A stretch of DNA of 64,000 bases from MWBF01 sp040772005. Its GTDB lineage: Bacteria > Chloroflexota > Anaerolineae > CG2-30-64-16. Below the pieces are notes generated by a model. It was not told the DNA's origin. It did not search any database and saw nothing but the letters and a program-made list of their open reading frames with translations. The DNA lies in the NCBI GenBank assembly GCA_040772005.1, contig JAXGYZ010000010.1:62001-126000 (forward strand). The letters run 5' to 3'. Of this stretch, positions 18,476 to 26,100 are shown one piece after another (position 1 is the first letter of the stretch; the number at the start of each line of letters is the position of its first letter). A program made the translations under genes and the position numbers.

Positions 18476-19699
18476 TTAGCGCAGCCGGCGCAACACCAAC
18501 GACTCGGTGGTGCCGGTCAGCACGAGCATGATGGCGCCCATCACAGCCGCGCGCTGGCCGAGGGGCGACGCCACCAGCGCGGGATCGAACGGCGTGCACC
18601 CTCGGATGCGGCTGCGGATGGGATCAATGAGGAGATCCGCTGAACCGGCCACGCCGCCGCCGAGGATGATAACCTCGGGATCGAATATCGCTGTGACGTT
18701 GGCGATCGCGAGGGCGAGATAGTCGACTGTCTCCGCGACGACGGCGGCAGCCCAGTCTTCCCCGCTGCGTGCCGCGCTGAAGACATCTTCCGCACTCAGG
18801 TCGCCGGTCACTGGCCGGCCCAGGTCGGCCAGTGCTTGCATCCCCCGTCGCGCGATGCCGAGGCCCGAAGCCTGGCTTTCGAGCGCACCGTACTTGGTCA
18901 CCGGGCAGTTCAGGTAGTTGAGGCCGGGTAGGATGTAGCCGATCTCGCCGGCGGACTGGCGATAACCCCGGTGCAGCGCGCCGTCGATGATGACGCCTGC
19001 GCCGATGCCCGTGCCGATGTTGATGCAGACCAGGTCGCGCACCTCGCGGCCCGCGCCGAAGCCCCACTCACCGAGCGCAGCCAGGTTCACGTCGTTCTCG
19101 ACAAAGACAGGGAGGCCAAAACGTTCGTGGAGGATTGCCTTCAGGGGCAGATTGCGCCAGCCCAGGCTGGGCACCCAGGTGACGATGCCTTCCGGGCTGA
19201 GCGTGAAGCCCGGCACGCCAATGCCGATGCCCCGCACCCGCTGGCCGGTTGGACGCGGGGCATCCAAGAGCTGCTGGATCACTTCGAACAGGCTCTGGAG
19301 GTTGGCCTGGGCATCCCCGTTTTGGCGTGCGACATCCAGTTCGCACTGGACCTTGCCGAAGAGATCGGCCACCGTGCCGAAGGTGTGTGAGCCGCCCAGG
19401 TCGATGCCGATGACGGCATGGGCTGAGCCGTTGTATTCGATGAGGGGGCGGGGGCGTCCGCCGGTAGAGGGGCTGCTGCCGCAGTAGCGCACCAGTTCTT
19501 CCCCGAGCAAGTCCTCGACCACGCGCATGGCGGTCGGCAGGCTGACATGGAGTTGTTCGGCAATCTCGGAGCGTGCGACGGGGCTGTGGCGGCGAATGAA
19601 GTCCAGTACGGCGGCGCGGTTGATCTCGCGCATGATGCGGGCAGTAGCGGTTTCTCGAATCTGAGCCACGCGCGTTGCCTCCCAGGACCAGGCCGGCAT
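18476..19699 (-). CDS. ROK-family transcriptional regulator lacking the zinc motif
   Basis: 407 residues: an N-terminal winged helix (about 25-85: AVLDFIRRHSPVARSEIAEQLHVSLPTAMRVVEDLL) and a ROK sugar-kinase-like domain (IGIDLGGSHTFGTVADL; FVENDVNLAALGEWGFG; NIGTGIGAGVIIDGALHRG; VIILGGGVAGS). The usual ROK zinc cluster CxCGxxGCxE is reduced to NCPVTKYGALE: one Cys and the Glu remain, so the metal site is lost. It probably represses until a sugar binds. It is read first in the cluster, and a palindrome overlaps its transcription start, consistent with autoregulation. ATG at 19699 is used; an ATG at 19633 is possible, and neither has a strong ribosome site. Kinase activity is unlikely. Confidence 0.88.
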   Translation of the reverse strand: MPAWSWEATRVAQIRETATARIMREINRAAVLDFIRRHSPVARSEIAEQLHVSLPTAMRVVEDLLGEELVRYCGSSPSTGGRPRPLIEYNGSAHAVIGIDLGGSHTFGTVADLFGKVQCELDVARQNGDAQANLQSLFEVIQQLLDAPRPTGQRVRGIGIGVPGFTLSPEGIVTWVPSLGWRNLPLKAILHERFGLPVFVENDVNLAALGEWGFGAGREVRDLVCINIGTGIGAGVIIDGALHRGYRQSAGEIGYILPGLNYLNCPVTKYGALESQASGLGIARRGMQALADLGRPVTGDLSAEDVFSAARSGEDWAAAVVAETVDYLALAIANVTAIFDPEVIILGGGVAGSADLLIDPIRSRIRGCTPFDPALVASPLGQRAAVMGAIMLVLTGTTESLVLRRLR

Positions 19700-19753
19700 C
19701 CGCCCAGTCGCCGATGGCCCGGCCAGCGATGGCCGAAGTGAGGGGATAAGGCG

Positions 19754-19778
19754 TTACTTACTAACTGGTTGTAAGTAA
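19754..19778. promoter_or_regulatory. Candidate ROK operator
   Basis: TTACTTA (19754-19760) and TAAGTAA (19772-19778) form a perfect 7-base inverted repeat with an 11-base centre. It starts 6 bases downstream of the -10 box of the ROK promoter and covers the expected start of transcription, a classic repressor position. Confidence 0.55.
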
Positions 19779-19783
19779 GCATT

Positions 19784-19812
19784 ACTCTACCACGCTTTGC
19801 AGTGCTTGTCAA
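19784..19812 (-). promoter_or_regulatory. Promoter of the ROK regulator and sugar cluster
   Basis: On the minus strand, TTGACA (19812-19807) and TAGAGT (19789-19784) are spaced by 17 bases. The -35 box is consensus and the -10 box is imperfect. The candidate operator lies immediately downstream. Confidence 0.55.
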
Positions 19813-19863
19813 TAGGGAAAAAAGCGCTGCCAGGGCGAAATCATGTTGCACTCGTGCCTTCTG

Positions 19864-19981
19864 CCTGGCAGTTGAAACTGCGGCTACCACTGCAAAACCG
19901 ACCTGCGTCGGTTAGTTTCCAGTCTGCGAAGGCAGACTTCGCAACGGTAGCCGCAACTTCAGTTGCCGGGTGGGTTCACCT
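19864..19981. repeat. REP/MITE-like repeat, copy 1
   Basis: A 118-base element with imperfect 25-base terminal inverted repeats (CCTGGCAGTTGAAACTGCGG on the left, its near complement ending at GGTAGCCGC...TTGCCGGG on the right). Inner hairpins are CCGACCTGCGTCGG and GTCTGCGAAGGCAGAC. A second copy lies at 52801-52917 in the opposite orientation. It occupies much of the 593-base gap (19700-20292) between the ROK regulator and the histidine kinase; besides the promoters and operator listed I see no gene in that gap. Confidence 0.75.
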
Positions 19982-20025
19982 GATGCACTCTGAAACCGCC
20001 CTGAAGCGCTGCGACGCCAGGTTGT

Positions 20026-20054
20026 TTGCCGAGCCAGATCATTAGCAGTACAAT
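20026..20054 (+). promoter_or_regulatory. Possible promoter of the kinase/regulator pair
   Basis: TTGCCG (20026-20031) and TACAAT (20049-20054) are separated by 17 bases. Transcription from about 20061 would leave an unusually long leader of some 230 bases before the kinase start. The -35 box is weak. Confidence 0.35.
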
Positions 20055-20292
20055 GCTTGCAACGAATTGAGCAGTGAGTCTGCTGAACCGAGGCCCGAAC
20101 TTGGCACACCACCTTCGCCCCTCTGGCAAGAAAGCTGGCTGCAACTTCCTCACAGCGTGTGGTCGCTTGCTGGGTCAGCTCAAGTCGGTAGCCTTGCAGA
20201 CGGGCTCAGGGACGCGACCTCAATGACAGACACGGAAGTGGCAAGCAGGTAAGCAGGCACTTACACCGGCCGCCCGAAGCCCAGGGCAATCG

Positions 20293-22014
20293 ATGACTGA
20301 AGTTTACGCATACACACCGGATGTTTGGCCGCCGCTCATTGTCGCCATCTTCATGGCCCTTTTGGGCCTGTTCGGTTGGCAACATCGCCGCGTGCCGGCC
20401 GCGCGATCTTTTGCCATCGCCTGCCTGTTTGCGGTGCTGTGGCTGGCAGGCATCGTCGCCGAGGTCGCGGCCGTCGCTGCCTCGACAAAATTCGCGTGGA
20501 TCAGATTTCAGGCAGTATGGTCGGTGCCGGCCCTTAGCGCCATGACTTGCTTCGCGCTGGAGTACGCATCACTCGGCTACTGGTTGACCCGGCGCAATCT
20601 GCTCCTCTTATCCGTTCCGCCGCTTCTGGCTCTGTTCCTGATCCTGACCAACGATCTTCACCACCTTATGTGGCTTGATCCTGGACCCGACGGCCTCTTC
20701 CCGCCGTTGTGGAACATTGGCGCCTGGACCTTGACCAGTTATGGCCTGGGACTAGTCCTGGTCAACATAAGTGTGTTTATCTGGCTCTTTATACGCTCGC
20801 CCGAGCACCGCTGGCCAGTGGCGTTGATGGTGCTTGGGCAAGTCATGAGCCGAGCACTGTACCTATTGAATCTTTCTGCCGGGAACACAGGTGCGCGGCC
20901 TGAAACCTTTGTTCTCGCCGTCGCGATTCCGTTCGGAATCTACGGCATTGCGCTATTTGGCTTCCGCATCTTTGACCCACTGCCGGCAGCGCGGCGGGCC
21001 GCGATCGAGCAGATGCGGAGTGGGATGATCGTGCTGGACACCTGCTGGCGAGTCCTGAGTCTCAATGCCGCGGCCGAAAACGCTCTCGGTGTCCCATCCA
21101 GGCAAGCGCGCGGAAAAACACTGCAGGAACTACTGCCGGCCTACCCTGACTTGCATATGCGCCTTACTGCCACGAAATCTGGACCGGCCGAAATCAGCCT
21201 GGGAATGGAACCTGAAGCCCGGCATTACGCACTGGACCTATCCCGGCTCCGTAATCATCGCGGGCTCATCACTGGTTATCTGCTCCTGCTGAACGATGTG
21301 ACCGAGCAGCGCCGGGCGCAGGTGCAAATCCTGGAACATCAGTGGGCACGCGCTGTCCTGCAGGAGCGCGAGCAACTGGCCCATGAACTGCACGACGGCG
21401 TTTCGCAGACCCTCGCGTTCCTCAGCCTGCAAGCGCAAACGGCCCAAGTCTATCTGCGGGAGGGCCAGGATGAAGCGGTCCAGAATAGCCTGCTCAGCCT
21501 GACCGAGGCCTCCCGTGAGATGCAGGACCATGTGCGTGAACTGATCGGGAACCTGCTAGACGTTAGCCTGCCATCCCAAGGTTTTTGCAGCGCACTGCAC
21601 CAGGCCGTAGCCCGGTTCGAGTCACAGACTGGTCTGGCGATCACCCTCGATGTCGTCGGCGAGGCGGAAGTGGTCTGCGATCCGGCCAGTTTGTCGCCGG
21701 CCAAGGGTGTACAGCTCTTGCGCATCGTCCAGGAGGCACTGGAAAACGTACGCAAACATGCTGGCGCGCCAGACCGCGTCGGCATACGGCTAGGGGCAGC
21801 GACCGGTTGGCTGAGTCTCACGATCACGGATAGCGGTGCGGGGTTCGATCCCAGGCTGCTGGATCCCACCGGCAAGCACTTTGGTCTGCAGGTCATGCGC
21901 CAACGCGCCGAGCGGATCGGAGGCCAACTCACCGTTCAATCCGGTCCCGGGGAAGGCACACAAGTCGAAATCCGTGTGCCGCTTACAAGCCTTGAGGTAA
22001 GGAGCACGCAATGA
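20293..22014 (+). CDS. NarL-type sensor histidine kinase with 7-helix membrane domain
   Basis: 573 residues. An N-terminal block of about seven membrane segments (1-230; LLLLSVPPLLALFLILTNDLHH is typical of the histidine-kinase 7TM sensor) precedes a PAS domain (about 235-345: GMIVLDTCWRVLSLNAAAENALG...LLLNDVTEQRRAQ). The HisKA_3 helix carries the phosphorylated His in ELHDGVSQTL (His 367), and the HATPase has N box EALENVRKHAG and G boxes DSGAGFDPR and GLQVMRQRAERIGG. It would autophosphorylate in response to a membrane or membrane-soluble signal and pass phosphate to the regulator overlapping it by four bases. Signal unknown. Its position just before the giant-protein gene makes control of that gene a reasonable guess. 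Confidence 0.92.
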   Translation: MTEVYAYTPDVWPPLIVAIFMALLGLFGWQHRRVPAARSFAIACLFAVLWLAGIVAEVAAVAASTKFAWIRFQAVWSVPALSAMTCFALEYASLGYWLTRRNLLLLSVPPLLALFLILTNDLHHLMWLDPGPDGLFPPLWNIGAWTLTSYGLGLVLVNISVFIWLFIRSPEHRWPVALMVLGQVMSRALYLLNLSAGNTGARPETFVLAVAIPFGIYGIALFGFRIFDPLPAARRAAIEQMRSGMIVLDTCWRVLSLNAAAENALGVPSRQARGKTLQELLPAYPDLHMRLTATKSGPAEISLGMEPEARHYALDLSRLRNHRGLITGYLLLLNDVTEQRRAQVQILEHQWARAVLQEREQLAHELHDGVSQTLAFLSLQAQTAQVYLREGQDEAVQNSLLSLTEASREMQDHVRELIGNLLDVSLPSQGFCSALHQAVARFESQTGLAITLDVVGEAEVVCDPASLSPAKGVQLLRIVQEALENVRKHAGAPDRVGIRLGAATGWLSLTITDSGAGFDPRLLDPTGKHFGLQVMRQRAERIGGQLTVQSGPGEGTQVEIRVPLTSLEVRSTQ

Positions 22015-22676
22015 GGATCCTCCTGGTTGACGACCATGGCCTGTTTCTCGATGGCTTAAACAATCTGCTCCAGGCGGGAAGTTACACAGTGGTGGGCGCC
22101 GCGCGCGATGGCCTGCAAGCCCTGCAACTCGCCCGCTCCCTCCGCCCGGACGTGATCCTGATGGACATCCGCATGCCCCGCTGCGACGGACTATGTGCCA
22201 CGCGGCAGATTCACGCTGAGCTGCCGGACATTAAAATCGTGATACTGACCACCTCAGCCCACGATGCAGACCTCTTTGAGGCGATCAAGAGCGGGGCCAG
22301 CGGCTACCTGCTCAAGAACCTGGAGGCGGCGCAGTTGTTCGACTGCCTGGCTGGGCTGGAACGGGGAGAGGCGCCCCTATCGCGCGAGTTGTCCGCCAGC
22401 TTGCTGGCGGAGTTCGCGCACCAGGCGGTCGAGCTCGACGAACATGCGACTACAACCCGCCCTGAGGAGCCGCCTACGACCGATCTGACGCCACGCCAGC
22501 GCGAGATCCTGGAGCTGGTCGCCAGCGGACTGACATACAAAGAAGTCGGTGCTGCACTCCACCTCAGCGAGAACACGATCAAGTATCATATGGGCGAAAT
22601 CCTTGCCCGCCTGCATCTGAAGAGCCGCGAACAGGCCGTGACCTATGCCCTGCGGACCGGCCTACTGCCACAATAA
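22011..22676 (+). CDS. NarL/LuxR-type response regulator
   Basis: 221 residues: receiver domain (1-120) with the acidic pair VDDHG (Asp 7, Asp 8), phospho-acceptor Asp 52 in VILMDIRMP, Thr 80-Thr 81 and Lys 102 in GYLLKN, so all receiver residues are intact. A P/E/T linker leads to a LuxR-type helix-turn-helix (about 158-215: LTPRQREILELVASGLTYKEVGAALHL, SENTIKYHMGEILARL). It is translationally coupled to the kinase (ATGA). Targets unknown; the transcription unit ends at the terminator at 22747-22783. Confidence 0.94.
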   Translation: MRILLVDDHGLFLDGLNNLLQAGSYTVVGAARDGLQALQLARSLRPDVILMDIRMPRCDGLCATRQIHAELPDIKIVILTTSAHDADLFEAIKSGASGYLLKNLEAAQLFDCLAGLERGEAPLSRELSASLLAEFAHQAVELDEHATTTRPEEPPTTDLTPRQREILELVASGLTYKEVGAALHLSENTIKYHMGEILARLHLKSREQAVTYALRTGLLPQ

Positions 22677-22746
22677 CGCCAGGAACAGAGAGACGCTGCG
22701 GCACGGGGAAGGATTCCGGCCCGCTTCTCCCCTTGAGCTATCCCTC

Positions 22747-22783
22747 AGGATAGTCGCCCCACCCGCGCGACTATCCTTTTTTT
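22747..22783 (+). terminator. Strong intrinsic terminator after the kinase/regulator pair
   Basis: AGGATAGTCGC (22747-22757) pairs perfectly with GCGACTATCCT (22767-22777) around a 9-base loop and runs straight into seven T residues (22777-22783). It is the clearest terminator in the window and separates the two-component genes from the giant-gene transcription unit. Confidence 0.88.
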
Positions 22784-22823
22784 ACCCCCGCGCAGAGTAT
22801 CCAACCGCGCCGCCTTTGGCTAC

Positions 22824-22837
22824 TATAACTTGTACAA
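22824..22837 (+). promoter_or_regulatory. -10 element placing a leaderless start for the receiver-like gene
   Basis: TATAAC (22824-22829) ends seven bases before the ATG at 22837, the normal distance from a -10 box to the transcription start. No Shine-Dalgarno precedes the ATG. This fits a leaderless mRNA beginning at or near the start codon. The -35 region is not recognisable, so confidence is modest. Confidence 0.35.
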
Positions 22838-23178
22838 TGCCACGAAAATTGCTTCTCTATGGCAGTTCTTTGCTGCTGTCGCTGGTGGCCGAAAGCCTCG
22901 CTCGGAGTCCCGGCCTGCTCGTGGTGCGAGCTGCCGCGTGGGCAGAGGCCTCCCGCTTGCTGGCCGAGCACACACCGGATGCACTGATCTTTGACCTGGT
23001 CACTTCCAAGGAAAGCCACATCCTTCCGCTGTTGCTCAAGAACCCCAAGCTGCTGCTAATCGGCCTGGACTCCGAACAGAATCAGGCCGTAGTGCTTCAA
23101 GGACAAGAAACCCATTCACTCACGCTGAAACAGCTCGAACAGATCGTGCTGAGGGAAGCGTCATTCCGGGGAGAATAG
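22837..23178 (+). CDS. Small receiver-like protein upstream of the giant gene
   Basis: 113 residues, cytoplasmic, not confidently assigned. The pattern PRKLLLYGSSLLLSLVAESL, then LLVVRAAAWAEASRLL, then PDALIFDLVTSKESHILPLL, then PKLLLIGLDSE looks like alternating strands and helices of a response-regulator receiver domain. The acidic pair after strand 1 is missing (LLLYGSS), while an Asp remains at the end of strand 3 (LIFD). It is therefore probably a degenerate receiver that does not take phosphate normally. The longer frame from 22645 crosses the regulator end and the terminator, so the ATG at 22837 is the sensible start. Its stop is four bases from the giant-gene ATG, implying co-transcription and coupling. 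A regulatory or assembly role for the giant protein is inference from position. Confidence 0.65.
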   Translation: MPRKLLLYGSSLLLSLVAESLARSPGLLVVRAAAWAEASRLLAEHTPDALIFDLVTSKESHILPLLLKNPKLLLIGLDSEQNQAVVLQGQETHSLTLKQLEQIVLREASFRGE

Positions 23179-23182
23179 AAAA

Positions 23183-26100
23183 ATGCACCTCACCCGCCAG
23201 ACCCGCGCGCACGCCCTGGGCTTGCTGCTGACCCTGGTCGTGATCGGCTGCACGGCCGTGCCGGTCGCCGCAGATGCTGAGGCACCAGTCTCGCCTGAGC
23301 AGGCGGTCCGCCGCGCCTGGGAGGCGGCGCTTGAGGTGGGCGCCTACCAGTTCGCCAGCGACCTGGTGCAGACTACCCGGCCAGCCCCTGCGTTGAGCAG
23401 TGTCGGGCGCAGCAGCACGCGCAACGCGCTACACCTGGAAGGCAGCGTTGACCTGGCGGCGCGCACACTCGAAATGCGCTTGTGGACGAACGGCGGCAGC
23501 GTGGCAAGCCCCGAGACCGCCGCCGAGATCCGCATCGAGGGACAGCAGGGGTGGATGCGCCAGGCCGGCAGCTCCTGGCAGAAAGTGGAGGACTTCACCG
23601 GCGGCTTCGCACCCAACCGCGACTTCCTCTCATACCTGGCCGGCATCAAGAACGTGCGTGCGGGTGGAAGCTCCGAGCTGGATGCTGGAAGCCGGGAACC
23701 AGAAACCGATTCGCAGCATCGGCCAACCAGCTTCCAGGTTCCAGCTTCCAGTTTTCAGTTCGAGTTCGACGGGCCGGCCTTCGCCCGCTATACGCGGGAT
23801 CAACTGCAGCAGTACCTGCGCGAGCAGGGTGAGCTGCCGTCGGGCATCTATCTAGACACCTCCAGCACCTATCGCAACACCACCGGCGAAGGCGAGATCA
23901 TCCTCGACGACAACCGTCCCGACGGGCGCAGCCTGCCGCAGCGCCTTCGCATGCACCTTGTTTATCCGCCCGATGACAAGAATCAGCGCACCGAGATGGA
24001 AGTCGTCATTACGTTCGTCTTTCCCCATACCGAGTCGATTGCGACGGGCGCGACACCGACCAGAGCCGGCCTGGTGAAGTGGTTGAGCAGCAACTCAGGC
24101 AAGGCGCTTCCGCAGCAGGCCCTCCTGCTAGCCCTGTTGGGCGCTTGCGGAGCAATCATCGTGGTGGCGCGTCGGTCACCCCGCACCTATCGGGTCGTAG
24201 TCGCGATCGTCATTGTCTCGATGGTCATCATCCCGCTTCTCCAGGCGCAGCAGGTCCTCGCCTTCTTTGAGCAGCAGGCGACCATCGAGGAATCTGCGCA
24301 GCCCGGCCTCGGCGCAGACCAGACGACCGACACCGCGATGCAGGAAGAGCTCCTGGGTGCCTGGGAACCTCACCAGGATCCGATGGCCGCGCTGGAAACG
24401 ACCCCACCGACTGAGACGATTGGCGCACACTGGCCCGCCGCGGCCCCCCTGCTCGATGATACCCCTGCCTCCACCCTCGACACCGACGGTGACGGCCTGA
24501 CCGATGCCATAGAGAGCGCGGTAGGCAGCGACCCGCTGAAGGCAGACTCAGATGGCGATGGCCTGGATGACGGTGTTGAAGCGCGCTTGAAGATCAGCTT
24601 GTGGACCCAGGATAGCGACAACGATGGGATCTGGGATAACGTCGAGGTGTTCGGATTCACGGACGCGGCCGGGCGCCGGTGGTATCTCGATCCGGCCAGC
24701 CCGGACACCAACGGCGACGGCACGAGCGACGGCGTTGAGTGTGCTGTGCTGGTTGGTGAACAGCCGGAGTTCGACCCCGGTGCAGTGGTTGAGTGCGATG
24801 CTGATGCAGACGGACTGCCCGATCCCTTTGACTCCGACGATGATGCTGATGGCGTGCCCGATGCTATGGACCTGACCCAGCGCAGCAGCCTCGGGAACAA
24901 CGGGTTGGCCTACGACCCAGATAACCCACTGCCCTTTGACCACGACAGGCCGTTCCAACTCACCGTCAATAACCTCGGGGACAAAAAACCGGTCCTGGTA
25001 GATTTCCAGTTGCGTACGAAGGATGCCCAGCACCTCACCTATGCCATGAACGTCATGGACTGGCCGAGCACGGACCAGGACGGGCAGATTCAGCACGTCA
25101 AGGGCGCCACGTTTTCTGAAGCGCGGCCGGGCCAGGCTCAATTTGACCCGCGGCTGGACGACGGCGACGTACGCCTGGTCCCGATGCTGGAGCTCACTCT
25201 GCCTTCAGGCGAGGTGCCGCTGCCGCTGACGCAGCCGCAGATCGAGGTGGTCGCGAGCAACCCCATTTCGGCGACCATTCAGTTGGCGCAGAACGCGGAC
25301 AACGCAGAGCGCACCGATATCGCCTTTGCTTTCGCAGAGACGACCGGCTCTTACAACATCAATTTCTATGACGGCGCGTGCCCACCGATCGGCGAGCCCC
25401 TGCTGGCGACCGACCTGACAGTCTCGGACGGAAGCGCATTCACACTGGATGCAGCCCTGGGACGCGTCACCGCGCTGGCCGACGGCGAGCACGTGATCCA
25501 GATCTCAGGTGGCGGCGAGATGGCCTGTGAGCCGCTCGGCAACATCACCAACGGCGCGTATGACGATAAGATGGTGGACATCGAGCCTCTATCCCCGTAC
25601 GGCATCTCCGTCCGCGAGAAGGATGCAGCAGGCACGTTGCTGGTCTATGCACCGCTCAACGTCGTCACCGACCCAACCGGCGGCGCGAACGTCGCCTTCC
25701 AGGCGCGCTTGTATTACGAGACGGACAGCGACCGGGACATGACGTGGGCTGCGGCGCAGCAGGTGCGGGTGGTGTGGCTGGTGCAGATGCTGACCGACGA
25801 ATGCGACATCACAGGCTTTACACCATCGGAGGCGGCCCAGGAGCCGGCCGAGGGTTACGAGGCCCAGTACACAACGGAACGCACGCAATGGTGCAGCGAA
25901 CACCGCACCGAGGATATCCCGCGCGTTGTGCAGACGTACGACGACTCCTGGTACCTGACTGGGCTCATGGTACGCCAGGACCTGGGGATGGACTTCGCAA
26001 TCGTCTGGGAGGATCCTGCCACCGACAACGATCGCAATGCAGATGACCGGCTGTGGCAGGTGGCGCGCGGCCTGTTGGCTTCGTTCGTGTCGGGCCGCGA

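Noticed and set aside
22645..22836. 64-residue N-terminal extension of the receiver-like protein
   Set aside because: It overlaps the response-regulator end and the strong terminator and has no ribosome site.
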